Below, in pieces: positions 38,615 through 48,266 of a stretch of DNA of 64,000 nt. The notes beneath the pieces were generated by a model. The model was given only the letters and a program-made list of their open reading frames with translations. It searched no databases and had not been told where the DNA came from. The translations under genes and the position numbers were made by a program. The number at the start of each line of letters is the position of its first letter. Within the stretch, counting starts at the first letter, position 1. The DNA is from Candidatus Woesearchaeota archaeon (GTDB taxonomy: Archaea; Nanobdellota; Nanobdellia; Woesearchaeales; SM23-78). The DNA lies in assembly GCA_016935175.1 (NCBI GenBank), contig JAFGRK010000016.1:1-64000 (forward strand). The letters are read 5' to 3'.

Positions 38615-39502
38615 ATGGAAGCAAGAAGGCTGCAAAAAGTAGGCAACCGCTCATATGCTGTGTGCCTGCCAAAGAAATGGGTGCTGGATAACAAGATAAA
38701 GGAACAGGACCACATATTCATGGACATAAAACAAAACAATGACCTAGTTCTGAAGGCAAAGCAGCAAGAGGAAAAAATCAAGGACAGCATCACAGTGGAT
38801 ATAGCAGATATAGACCACCTGCCGGAATTCCTCGTCTTATGCTATGTCAAGAACGTAGACAAGATAAACCTCAACTCAAAAAAGCCTGACTACGAGAATT
38901 TCAAGGCGATTAAGAAAGTGGTAAGCTATCTTGAAGGGTATGAGATAACAGAAGAGGATGAAAGCCATGTAGAGATACAGTTCCTGTTCAAGGACGTGAA
39001 CATAACACTAAAGCACTTGCTTAGGAGGATGACTTACCTGTTGTCTATAATGGTTACGGCGCTGGAGAACAAGGATATAGAAACCCTGCTGAAGACAGAG
39101 ACAACAACAGACCAGCTCTACCACCTATCAAAGAGGATAATGCACTCATGCATGAAGAACAGCAAGCAAAGGGAAGAGAACGACATTAGGAGCGAGGAAG
39201 ACCTTTTGTTCATGAATATCATCTTCAAGAAGCTGGAAAACATAGGCGACAGGTTTGAGTCATTGACAGACAAGAAGCTGAGCGAATCAGACTATAAGCT
39301 CCTGAAAGAGATGATAAGCCTGCTTAACGACTTGTTCTTCAAGAAAAGCGAGCTGAAAAGCCACAAGGAAAAGCTAGCTAAGATAAAGAAGAGCGCTAAC
39401 ACCAGCGCCATAAGAGGCTCATTGCTCAGCATAGCAGACCTCTGCCTTGACATATTCGAGAATGTTGTGTCAATAGAGTACAGCAGGAAATACTTCAAAT
39501 AG
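38615..39502 (+). CDS. phoU: PhoU-like phosphate regulator with N-terminal AbrB/SpoVT-type domain
   Basis: N-term RRLQKVGNRSYAVCLPKKWVLDNKIKEQD swapped-hairpin signature; helical PhoU-like remainder; TATA aaatttatata at about 38581. Confidence 0.75.
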   Translation: MEARRLQKVGNRSYAVCLPKKWVLDNKIKEQDHIFMDIKQNNDLVLKAKQQEEKIKDSITVDIADIDHLPEFLVLCYVKNVDKINLNSKKPDYENFKAIKKVVSYLEGYEITEEDESHVEIQFLFKDVNITLKHLLRRMTYLLSIMVTALENKDIETLLKTETTTDQLYHLSKRIMHSCMKNSKQREENDIRSEEDLLFMNIIFKKLENIGDRFESLTDKKLSESDYKLLKEMISLLNDLFFKKSELKSHKEKLAKIKKSANTSAIRGSLLSIADLCLDIFENVVSIEYSRKYFK

Positions 39503-39562
39503 TTTTATCTGGGAAATAGGATTTAGAAAAATATAAAAACCAGCTACCTGTCCTTCTGGCTT

Positions 39563-40660
39563 ATGGAAGTGCCATATTCTTATCTCAAGGAGCAGTTCAG
39601 CAGCCCTGATGCTATACTTGCAGATGTTAAAAAGCTGGTTCAAAGCGGAGACTTCACACTTGGTAAGGCTCTTGAAGAGTTTGAAAAGAAGTTTGCAAGC
39701 TACCTGGGAGCCAAGTATGCTATTGGTGTGGGCACAGGCACAGATGCGCTCAGGCTCTCACTAATGGCAGCAGGAATAAAGCCTGGCGATGAGGTAATAA
39801 CTGCCGCTAACACCTTCTACTCAACAGCAGCAGCAATAGCCACTGTAGGCGCTAGGCCGGTTTTTGTGGATGTTGATGACAGTCTGCTAATGAACCCTGG
39901 CTTGATTGAGAAGGCCATCACCAAGAAGACTAAGGCAATAATTCCTGTGCACCTTCATGGCTTGCTTTGTGAAATGAAAAAGATAAGTGTGATTGCAAAA
40001 AAACATGATTTAGTGATAATTGAGGACTCATGCCAAAGCCTAGGAGCTATGATTGAAGGAAAAAAAGCAGGAACATTTGGCTTGACAGGATGCTTTTCCT
40101 TTCATCCACTTAAGCCTCTCAATGTATGGGGAGATGCAGGAATGGTCGTGACTGACTCTGATGCTGTCAAGGACAGGATTCTTCTGCTTCGCAACAATGG
40201 CTTGAAAAACAGGGATGAATGCGAAGAATATGCTTATAATTGTAGGATGGACACACTTCAGGCAGTAGTAGGCAACCACCTGATTGGAGACCTGGACAAA
40301 GTACTGGATGCAAAGATAGCAAATGCTAATTACTATGACAAGGAACTATCCAAGATTAAGCAGATAAAAGTGCCAGCAAGAAACAGCAAGAACAGGTATG
40401 TGTTCCATAATTATGTTGTATTTGCAGAAAAAAGAGATGAGCTGATAGACTACCTGAAAAAGAAGGGTGTGACTGCAAAAATCCATTACCCAATCCCATT
40501 GCACCTGCAAAAAGCAAGCAAATACCTAGGATACAAAGCAGGTGACTTTCCTGTTGCAGAAGCACAGGCAAAAAAAATAATATCCTTACCAGTGCACCAG
40601 TACATTACAAAAGAGCAAAGGGAGTTTGTTGTGAAAATGATCAAGGAGTTCTACAAATAA
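39563..40660 (+). CDS. DegT/DnrJ/EryC1/StrS aminotransferase
   Basis: GVGTGTDALRLSL; PVHLHGLLCEM; VIIEDSCQSLGA; SFHPLKPLNVWGDAGM. Confidence 0.95.
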   Translation: MEVPYSYLKEQFSSPDAILADVKKLVQSGDFTLGKALEEFEKKFASYLGAKYAIGVGTGTDALRLSLMAAGIKPGDEVITAANTFYSTAAAIATVGARPVFVDVDDSLLMNPGLIEKAITKKTKAIIPVHLHGLLCEMKKISVIAKKHDLVIIEDSCQSLGAMIEGKKAGTFGLTGCFSFHPLKPLNVWGDAGMVVTDSDAVKDRILLLRNNGLKNRDECEEYAYNCRMDTLQAVVGNHLIGDLDKVLDAKIANANYYDKELSKIKQIKVPARNSKNRYVFHNYVVFAEKRDELIDYLKKKGVTAKIHYPIPLHLQKASKYLGYKAGDFPVAEAQAKKIISLPVHQYITKEQREFVVKMIKEFYK

Positions 40661-40677
40661 GCGAGCATGGTTTTAAT

Positions 40678-41835
40678 ATGAACAAAAACAAAGACACAGA
40701 AGCAGAGAAAATATCAAAGCCATTGATGAAAGTGCCTTACACTAATTTCAAGCAGCAGTACGAGTCAATAGGCAAGGAGATTCTTAGCGCAATAACGCCC
40801 ATACTTGCAAGCGGAGACTTTGTGATGGGGGATTCTGTGAAAAAGTTTGAGAAAGATTTTGCAGATTATTCTCAATGCAAATATGCAATTGGAGTGGCAA
40901 ATGGCACAGATGCACTCTTTCTTTCCTTAAAAGCCCTCGGAATAGGTCCTGGAGATGAAGTCATAACTCCCCCTAACTCATTCCTTGCGACTGCAGGAGC
41001 AATAATCGCAGCAGGAGCAAAGCCTGTGTTTGTTGATGTGCGCGAAGACTATAACATAGACCCAGAGCTTATTGAAAAGGCAATAACACCAAAGACCAGG
41101 GCAATACTTCCAGTGCACCTGACAGGCAGGCCTGTAGACATGGAGCCAATAATGAACATAGCAAAAAAGCACAAGCTCTTTGTGGTTGAGGACGCAGCCC
41201 AGGCAGTAGGCGCAGAATACAAGGGAAAAAAAGTAGGCTCATTTGGAGATGCAGCAGGGTTTTCACTTCATCCGCTCAAGAACCTTAACATTGCAGGAGA
41301 TGGTGGCTTGATAACCACAAGTTCAGATGAGCTTTACAAGAAGTTGAGCTTGCTGCATAACCACGGACTCAAGAACAGGGATGAATGCGAGTGCTGGGGA
41401 TTCAACTCAAGGCTTGACTCAATACACGCAAGAATTGCCTTGGTAAAGCTCAAGCACATTGACAATTGGACAGGTAAGATAAGAAAAATTGCAAAAACTT
41501 ATGCAAAAGAGCTCAAAGGAATCAAAGGCATATCATATGTTCCTGTTGACAAGCCATATGAGAAAGCAGTCTACCACACCTTCATAATCCAGTGCGACAA
41601 AAGAGACGAGCTCCAGCAATACCTGCTCAAAAAAGGCATTGGCACCAAGATCCATTACCCAATACCAATCCACCTGCAGAAATCAGCAGCAAGCCTAGGA
41701 TACAAACCAGGAGACTTCCCCATGACAGAGACACAGGCAAAAAGAATCCTAAGCTTGCCAATCTACCCAGAGCTCACAGAGGAGCAGATAAGACTGGTGA
41801 TTAAAGAGATAAAGGGTTTCTATAAAGGCAAATGA
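40678..41835 (+). CDS. DegT/DnrJ/EryC1/StrS aminotransferase (paralog)
   Basis: GVANGTDALFLSLKA; PVHLTGRPVDM; FVVEDAAQAVGA; SLHPLKNLNIAGDGG. Confidence 0.95.
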   Translation: MNKNKDTEAEKISKPLMKVPYTNFKQQYESIGKEILSAITPILASGDFVMGDSVKKFEKDFADYSQCKYAIGVANGTDALFLSLKALGIGPGDEVITPPNSFLATAGAIIAAGAKPVFVDVREDYNIDPELIEKAITPKTRAILPVHLTGRPVDMEPIMNIAKKHKLFVVEDAAQAVGAEYKGKKVGSFGDAAGFSLHPLKNLNIAGDGGLITTSSDELYKKLSLLHNHGLKNRDECECWGFNSRLDSIHARIALVKLKHIDNWTGKIRKIAKTYAKELKGIKGISYVPVDKPYEKAVYHTFIIQCDKRDELQQYLLKKGIGTKIHYPIPIHLQKSAASLGYKPGDFPMTETQAKRILSLPIYPELTEEQIRLVIKEIKGFYKGK

Positions 41836-41914
41836 TTTCGTGGATGCTTGCACCAATAACTTTATTAATAAACTACTATTTGCTATATTATCAATAATTA
41901 TAGGGGGGATTAGT

Positions 41915-42586
41915 TTGGGAGAGCTGGTTAACTTCATAACACCTTTTCACAAGAAAGCTAAAAGGGAATACCTTCCGAGGATGATGGATGAGAAAGCCAA
42001 ATGCATGGTCATTGCAAAGCAGTATGAGTTTGACTATTGGGATGGCGACCGCAGATATGGTTATGGAGGCTACACTTATAGGCCTGGCTACTTTGAGCCT
42101 ATGGCAAAGCAGCTCATTGAAAAATACAAGCTCACAAACAGCCCTAAGACTAAGATTCTTGATGTTGGCTGTGGAAAAGCATTTCTTCTCTTTGAGATTC
42201 ACAAGCTCTTGCCTAAGGCAAATGTTGTTGGGTTTGACATTTCAAAGCACGGCTTAGCAGGTGCCCAGGATGAGATAAAAAAGGACCTGTTCATTCACAA
42301 GGCCCAGGACCCTTACCCTTTCAAGGACAAGGAATTTGACTTGATTATTTCACTGGGAACACTTCATAACCTGCAGATTTTTGACCTGAAAAAAGCACTG
42401 AAGGAAATTGAGAGAGTGGGCAAGAAAAAATACATTATGGTGGAAAGCTTCAGGAATGAGCAAGAGCTGTTCAACCTGCAATGCTGGGCATTGACTTGCG
42501 AGTCGTTCTTCACTCCAGAAGCCTGGGTGTGGATTTACAAAGAGTTTGGCTGCGACTGCGATTATGAATTCATATACTTTGAATAA
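41915..42586 (+). CDS. SAM-dependent methyltransferase
   Basis: KILDVGCGKAFLLFEI; DLIISLGTLHNL. Probable TTG start at 41915 after GGGGGG; ORF track starts at 41840. Confidence 0.8.
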   Translation: MGELVNFITPFHKKAKREYLPRMMDEKAKCMVIAKQYEFDYWDGDRRYGYGGYTYRPGYFEPMAKQLIEKYKLTNSPKTKILDVGCGKAFLLFEIHKLLPKANVVGFDISKHGLAGAQDEIKKDLFIHKAQDPYPFKDKEFDLIISLGTLHNLQIFDLKKALKEIERVGKKKYIMVESFRNEQELFNLQCWALTCESFFTPEAWVWIYKEFGCDCDYEFIYFE

Positions 42587-42605
42587 GATATCATGAGGTG
42601 TTATT

Positions 42606-43724
42606 ATGGCTAAAAAACCTATGGCTAACGTTAATGGCGATTCGAGTGATAAGAATAAAGGAAGCATGCTTGGAAAAAAGATTAAGGCAGCAATACTTGT
42701 GGAGCAGAAAAAGCCTCTTGTGGTTGCAGATATAACCCTGCCTGAAAAGCTTGATTACGGCCAGGTGCTGGTAAAGATTCATTACACAGGAATATGCGGC
42801 TCACAGCTCAATGAGATTGACGGAGTAAAAGGCCCTGACAAGTTCCTGCCGCATCTATTAGGCCATGAAGGCGGAGGAGTAGTTGAGGAAATAGGCCCTG
42901 GTGTGACTGTTGTAAAGCCAGGAGACCATGTGGTGATGCATTGGAGAAAAGGCAACGGCATACACGCAGCAACCCCTAAATATAAGTGGGAAGACAAGAA
43001 TCACGGTACCAGGGTTGTAAATGCTGGCTGGGTAACAACTTTCAGTGAGTACGCAGTGATATCTGAGAACAGGCTCACGCCAATACCCAAAGATTATGAC
43101 TTGAAAATCGCACCTCTCTATGGATGTGCGCTCACAACAGCCTTTGGAGTGATTAACAACAATGCAAAGCTAAAGACAGGAGAGTCAATCCTGATATTTG
43201 GCACAGGCGGAGTAGGTAATGCAGTTGTCTTCATGGCAAGCCTTGCATCAGCTAACCCCATTATCGCTGTTGACATCAATGATTTCAAGCTTGCAAATGC
43301 AAAAAAGCACGGAGCCACTCATATAATCAACTCCAAGAGAGAGGACGCTGCAAAAAAAGTTCTAGAGATGTTCCCGAGCGGAGTGGACGTGGCAGTTGAT
43401 ACCACAGGAATAAATGAGATACGAGAGCTGGCGTATGAGCTGACAAGCGCTGAAGGCATAACAGTGCTTGTTGGAGTGCCTAAGCACGGGGATAAGATGT
43501 GCATAGACTCATTTCCGCTTCACTTCTACAAGAAGATAACAGGCTCGCATGGCGGAGAGTCAATGCCCAGTAGGGACATCCCCAGGCTCATAAGGCTGCA
43601 CCAGGTCAAAAAATATGACCTTAACGGCATGATATCGCATTATTTCCTCCTTGACAAGATTAACGAGGCAATAGCGCTTGTTCGCACTGGCAATGCTATA
43701 AGGTGCATTATCAAGATGGTGTGA
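42606..43724 (+). CDS. Zinc-type alcohol dehydrogenase (MDR) family
   Basis: YTGICGSQLNEIDG; GHEGGGVVEEIGPGV; FGTGGVGNAVV. Confidence 0.9.
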   Translation: MAKKPMANVNGDSSDKNKGSMLGKKIKAAILVEQKKPLVVADITLPEKLDYGQVLVKIHYTGICGSQLNEIDGVKGPDKFLPHLLGHEGGGVVEEIGPGVTVVKPGDHVVMHWRKGNGIHAATPKYKWEDKNHGTRVVNAGWVTTFSEYAVISENRLTPIPKDYDLKIAPLYGCALTTAFGVINNNAKLKTGESILIFGTGGVGNAVVFMASLASANPIIAVDINDFKLANAKKHGATHIINSKREDAAKKVLEMFPSGVDVAVDTTGINEIRELAYELTSAEGITVLVGVPKHGDKMCIDSFPLHFYKKITGSHGGESMPSRDIPRLIRLHQVKKYDLNGMISHYFLLDKINEAIALVRTGNAIRCIIKMV

Positions 43725-43777
43725 TTGGCAACAAGCTAAGTGAAATCAGCTAAATGCTTATGGTGGTGGCATAAAAA

Positions 43778-44689
43778 ATGAGATTCATAGTGATAGGAGC
43801 TTCAGGATTTGTTGGCAATAGGATTCTTTCCCATCTGCTAGCATCAGACTATGATGCCATAGGCACGTATTCTAGTAGGAAGCCAGAGCCAGATTTGAAA
43901 GGTAAATCAGGAAACTCAGCTTTCATAGAATATAATCTTCTTGAAGACAAGCTCAAGGACTGCCTTCCAAAAGGCTTTATTGCAAATGGAGGGAGAAATG
44001 AAAAGACATACGCTATCATCTGCGCTGCCATGAGCAGGATTGACGAGTGCTTCCTTAACAAGGAGCTAAGCTATAAGCTGAATGTAGAAAGGACTATAAA
44101 TCTTCTTTATGAGCTCAAGGAGCTTGGAATCAAGCCTGTTTTCTTCTCCTCAAGCCAGGTATTTGACGGCAAAAAAGGCCCTTATACAGAGAAGAGCAAG
44201 CCTGCGCCTGTGTGCGAGTATGGGAAGCAAAAGCTTGAAGTTGAGAGGTTTATCCAAAAGGAGGTTCCTGATAGCATAATCATAAGGACCGACAAGGTGA
44301 TTGATGACCATTACATGAAAGGCCAGACTCTTTCTGACTGGTACGATGCTGTCAAGGCAAAAAAGGCAATCTATTGCATTGAAGGCAAGACTATGTCACC
44401 CACAGCTGTTGCTGATATGGCAAATGCAGTGCGACTGCTATGCGAAAAAAACCTTTCAGGGATTTACCATGTTGCCAACACAGAATTTTTCACAAGGGAA
44501 AGCTTGGCTAAGGAGTTTGTGAAAGCCTTGGAAGCAGAAGCAGATGTTGCCACAAGGCCAGTGGAGTTCTTTAACTTTGCAGACAAGCGCTCAATTGAGA
44601 CGCACCTTGATTCAGGCAAGTTCATAAAAGCTACAGGCATGAGATTCACTACTATGCGGGAAGTTTTCAATAGGTTTATAAATAAATAA
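43778..44689 (+). CDS. RmlD-like NAD(P)-dependent sugar reductase/epimerase
   Basis: FIVIGASGFVGNRIL; VFFSSSQVFDGKKGPYTE; YGKQKLEVE. Confidence 0.8.
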   Translation: MRFIVIGASGFVGNRILSHLLASDYDAIGTYSSRKPEPDLKGKSGNSAFIEYNLLEDKLKDCLPKGFIANGGRNEKTYAIICAAMSRIDECFLNKELSYKLNVERTINLLYELKELGIKPVFFSSSQVFDGKKGPYTEKSKPAPVCEYGKQKLEVERFIQKEVPDSIIIRTDKVIDDHYMKGQTLSDWYDAVKAKKAIYCIEGKTMSPTAVADMANAVRLLCEKNLSGIYHVANTEFFTRESLAKEFVKALEAEADVATRPVEFFNFADKRSIETHLDSGKFIKATGMRFTTMREVFNRFINK

Positions 44690-44728
44690 AAATTATCGAG
44701 GCTGATTAGAGGGATTTAAGGGGGCAAA

Positions 44729-45781
44729 ATGGACATAGCTGCCAATAGGGAAGCGGAAACAGAGAAATACCTTTCCCAGCTAAAGAAAAGGCTGAAGCTA
44801 GAGCACATAAGAGGCCACCTGGAAAAGCTCAAGGACCTCAATGTTCTGGTATTAGGGGACACTATAATTGATGAATATGTCTTTGTGCTGCCTAAGGGCA
44901 GGGCGATAAAGGACCCTATACTTTCTGCAGAGTACCAGTACAGCGAAGCCTATGCAGGGGGCATACTTGCCATTGCGCGCCACATAAGCGATTTTGTCAA
45001 GAAAGTCAAGGTAGTGACGTTGATAGGTGATATAGATCCTAAGCTTGACCTGATAAAAAGCTCTCTTAAGGATAACATTGAGCTCAAGACCTTTACAAAA
45101 AAAGGCTCGCACACAACTGTGAAAAGACGATACATAAACTCTTATAGGAACGTGAAGCTTTTCAAGATAGAGTTCATGAATGACAAGCCAATAACAACAG
45201 AGCTGTCAAAGCAGATATCAACCTATCTTGCTGATGAAGCGCCAAAATACGACCTGGTGGTTATAGGTGACTTTGGCCATGGCTTCCTTAACAAGGAGCT
45301 CAAGCACAAGCTAAGGGAAAAATCCAAGTTCTTGGCAGTCAATGCCCAGTCCAACAGCGCCAACATGGGGTACAACTATTTCACCCATTACAACAAGCCA
45401 GACTTCATGACCCTCTCTGAGGAAGAGCTGCGCCTTCCATTGTCCATGAGATTCGAGGACCTGAACGAAGTCATAGCCCGTGGGAAAGAATCATTTGACC
45501 TGCAGAACTTTATGGTTACCATAGGGAAGAGGGGGAGCGTGTATGTGGATAAGGAGAAATCCTATAAAGTTCCTGTGCTTACATCATCGGTTAAGGATAC
45601 AGTAGGGGCAGGTGATGCACTTTTTGCACTGACTTCGCTTTTTGCTTATTCCCAAGCTCACCCTGAGATGATACCTTTCATCGGCAACTGCGCAGGAGGC
45701 ATTGCTGCCAACATCATGGGCAACAAGGAGAGTGTTACTAGGGATAAGCTGCTGGAGTTCGCAGGAGGACTGATAAAATGA
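44729..45781 (+). CDS. PfkB-family carbohydrate kinase, HldE/RfaE N-domain-like (heptose-7-phosphate kinase candidate)
   Basis: VLVLGDTIIDEYVF; AYAGGILAIARHI; KDTVGAGDALFA. Confidence 0.8.
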   Translation: MDIAANREAETEKYLSQLKKRLKLEHIRGHLEKLKDLNVLVLGDTIIDEYVFVLPKGRAIKDPILSAEYQYSEAYAGGILAIARHISDFVKKVKVVTLIGDIDPKLDLIKSSLKDNIELKTFTKKGSHTTVKRRYINSYRNVKLFKIEFMNDKPITTELSKQISTYLADEAPKYDLVVIGDFGHGFLNKELKHKLREKSKFLAVNAQSNSANMGYNYFTHYNKPDFMTLSEEELRLPLSMRFEDLNEVIARGKESFDLQNFMVTIGKRGSVYVDKEKSYKVPVLTSSVKDTVGAGDALFALTSLFAYSQAHPEMIPFIGNCAGGIAANIMGNKESVTRDKLLEFAGGLIK

Positions 45782-46380
45782 AATGGGATGAATACAAGGA
45801 ACACGTGAAAAAAGCCCTCGACACCTTTGAATTCGACGACAAGATACTTGATATCCTAAAGAACTCAATAAAGAACAACCAGACCATATTTGTAGGCGGC
45901 AATGGTGGCAGCGCTAGCATAGCATCCCACTATGTCTGCGACCTTTCAAAAGGCGCTAACAAGGACTGGAAAGCCAACTTCAACAGGTACAGGGCCATAT
46001 GCCTCTCAAGCAACCTGGGCTATATCACTGCCATAAGCAATGACGAGCACTATGATGAGGTTTTCAGGCAGCAGCTCATCAACCTGGCCAAGCCCAATGA
46101 CATCCTGATAATGATTTCTTCATCAGGCAACAGCCCTAACGTGGTCAAGGCAGCAGAGTATGCCAAGAGCATAGGCATGGTAGTCATAGGCATCTCTGGC
46201 TTCAAGGGCGGCAAGCTAAAGGAGATAGCCCACCACACAGCCTATGTCAACCACGACAAGTACGAGGTGTGCGAGAACATCCATGACATCTTTGGCCAGT
46301 TCCTGTCTGCCTATTTGAAAGAGGCTGTTGATGAGAAAGCATCTGTCATAATAGAGGGTGGCCGAAAGAAAAAGAAATAA
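45778..46380 (+). CDS. gmhA: SIS-domain phosphoheptose isomerase (GmhA-like)
   Basis: FVGGNGGSASIASHYVCDL; ISSSGNSPNVVKAAEYAK; ENIHDIFGQFL; ATGA overlap with kinase gene. Confidence 0.85.
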   Translation: MKWDEYKEHVKKALDTFEFDDKILDILKNSIKNNQTIFVGGNGGSASIASHYVCDLSKGANKDWKANFNRYRAICLSSNLGYITAISNDEHYDEVFRQQLINLAKPNDILIMISSSGNSPNVVKAAEYAKSIGMVVIGISGFKGGKLKEIAHHTAYVNHDKYEVCENIHDIFGQFLSAYLKEAVDEKASVIIEGGRKKKK

Positions 46381-46404
46381 CAATTTTTTTTACACCATAT
46401 CTTA

Positions 46405-47478
46405 TTAAAAATCCTTCTTCAAATCCTCATAGCTCTTGTCCCTGACATCTATGAACCTGGCATTAAGGTTGGCTGCAAGACCACGGTCATCCTCGCTGTC
46501 TCCTAGAACTATTATTCCTGTAAATTCATCCAGTTTCTTGCCAAGAGCCTTAAGGGCGTCAAAAACCATCTCAGGCGAAGGCTTTCTCTTGGTCTTCTCT
46601 TTAACGTATTTAGGGTCAAAATCAATTTGTCCTTTCTTCTTTTTCACAAATGCAGCATCAGCATCAGGGCAATACTGCCAGTTGTCAATCTTAACATTGC
46701 ACTTCTTGAGCACTGCATCAACGCAATCATTTATCTCTTCTACTCTCTTGCATGTGAACATCTTCCTGGCAACGCCGTTCTGGTTGCTGACCACGACCTT
46801 GGTTGTATCGAACTTGGTCTGTAGATAGATTATGAAATCAATCACTGGCTTGTTGATGCTTATCTCATCTTTCCAGCAAGAGTTCTTGCCTATGAACTCC
46901 TTGTCCAGGATAAGGGTGCCGTCCCTGTCAATCACCAGCAGGAGGTTCTTCCTGTCAAGCTCTTCCTTGATGTAGCGGATGATTTCTGTCGTTGAAAGGT
47001 TAGGGTCATCTGTGTACTTCATCTCCCCGTTAACACTGGCAATGGCTTCCCTCTCAGCAGTTATGCCTGGAGTGGTCTTGCTGATGTAATCAGATCCCTT
47101 TATGTAGCATGATGGCTTGAGCTTGTGTATTACATCAACTGCGGTCTGGTAGTCGCTTATGATGACAAAATCTACGCTTTCAAGGCAGGCAACTGAATAA
47201 GCCCTTATATTGTCAGGATAAACAGGCCTTCCACTTCCTTTTCTTGAAGCCACAAACCTGTCGGTGTTGACAGAAACAATCAGTACGTCACAAAGCTTTT
47301 TTGCTGACTCAAAATGCTTCATCTGCCCTGGGTGGAGCAAGTCAAACCCTCCCTGGCAAAGCCCTACTTTCTTGCCTTGCTTCTTGAGCTCCTCAATCTT
47401 CTTGATGGCCTGGGGATAGCTCAATATCTTCTTTGAGGTAAGGGCTTTTTCAACTTCCTTGCTTATCTTGATGCTCAT
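46405..47478 (-). CDS. Fusion: HldE C-domain-like nucleotidyltransferase + HAD GmhB/HisB-N-like phosphatase
   Basis: N-term LCQGGFDLLHPGQMKHFESAKKLCDVLIVSVN; YIKGSDY; C-term LVIDRDGTLI, VVSNQNGVAR, RKPSPEMV, VLGDSEDDRGLAANL. Confidence 0.82.
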   Translation of the reverse strand: MSIKISKEVEKALTSKKILSYPQAIKKIEELKKQGKKVGLCQGGFDLLHPGQMKHFESAKKLCDVLIVSVNTDRFVASRKGSGRPVYPDNIRAYSVACLESVDFVIISDYQTAVDVIHKLKPSCYIKGSDYISKTTPGITAEREAIASVNGEMKYTDDPNLSTTEIIRYIKEELDRKNLLLVIDRDGTLILDKEFIGKNSCWKDEISINKPVIDFIIYLQTKFDTTKVVVSNQNGVARKMFTCKRVEEINDCVDAVLKKCNVKIDNWQYCPDADAAFVKKKKGQIDFDPKYVKEKTKRKPSPEMVFDALKALGKKLDEFTGIIVLGDSEDDRGLAANLNARFIDVRDKSYEDLKKDF

Positions 47479-47514
47479 ATAATCATCTCTCCTTAGCCAA
47501 TCCTATTCTTAGCC

Positions 47515-48228
47515 CTACTTAACCCCGACATCCTTTTTTATGTATATATCATTTAGCAAAGTTAGCACAGTGGTTGCCATGCCTATGATGTTCTTGATGC
47601 GGAACATGGAGCTGCCCACGGTCTTGGCTGTGCTGTAAGGCACTTCCATATATGTGTATTTCTTGCTTTTCAGCAGGCGCACCTCTATTTCTGCCTGGTA
47701 GGCAAAGCTGTTAGTGCTCATCCTCACTTTTTTCAGTATCTTGGTCTTATGGAGTACATACCCATTATAATATTTTACCTTTAAGCCGAACAAGGTGTTG
47801 AGTATGATGGTGAAGCTCCTTGACAAGAGCCTTCTCATCCAATGCCTATCATGGGTATTGTTTATGTAGGAAAGTATTAGGTCTGCCTTGCCTGCATGCT
47901 TCAATATCCTCCTGACAGAAGCCTCCTGTGCATCCCCTTCCCCTGACAAGCCAATGAAGTACTCTTTTTTTGCAAGCTTAAAGCCAGTCCTGTAGTTATA
48001 GCCAAGCCCCATGTTCTTCTTGTTATGCACCACCCTGACCTTGGAATTTTTCCTGGCTATCCTATCAGCGATCTTGCCTGTCTTGTCAGTGCTGCAGTCA
48101 TTGAAGATGATAATCTCATAGTCCTTGAACATGCTTTTTGCAACGCGGTTGTACTTGGCAACTGCTTTCTCCAGGTGTTCCTCCTCATTAAATGCAGGCA
48201 CCACGATGCTTAGTGATGAATTTATCAT
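47515..48228 (-). CDS. Glycosyltransferase family 2
   Basis: LSIVVPAFNEEEHLEKAV; IFNDCSTDKTG; C-terminal hydrophobic segment. Confidence 0.88.
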   Translation of the reverse strand: MINSSLSIVVPAFNEEEHLEKAVAKYNRVAKSMFKDYEIIIFNDCSTDKTGKIADRIARKNSKVRVVHNKKNMGLGYNYRTGFKLAKKEYFIGLSGEGDAQEASVRRILKHAGKADLILSYINNTHDRHWMRRLLSRSFTIILNTLFGLKVKYYNGYVLHKTKILKKVRMSTNSFAYQAEIEVRLLKSKKYTYMEVPYSTAKTVGSSMFRIKNIIGMATTVLTLLNDIYIKKDVGVK

Positions 48229-48266
48229 GATGTTCTCACTTGATTATTCATTATCATTTACTTATT

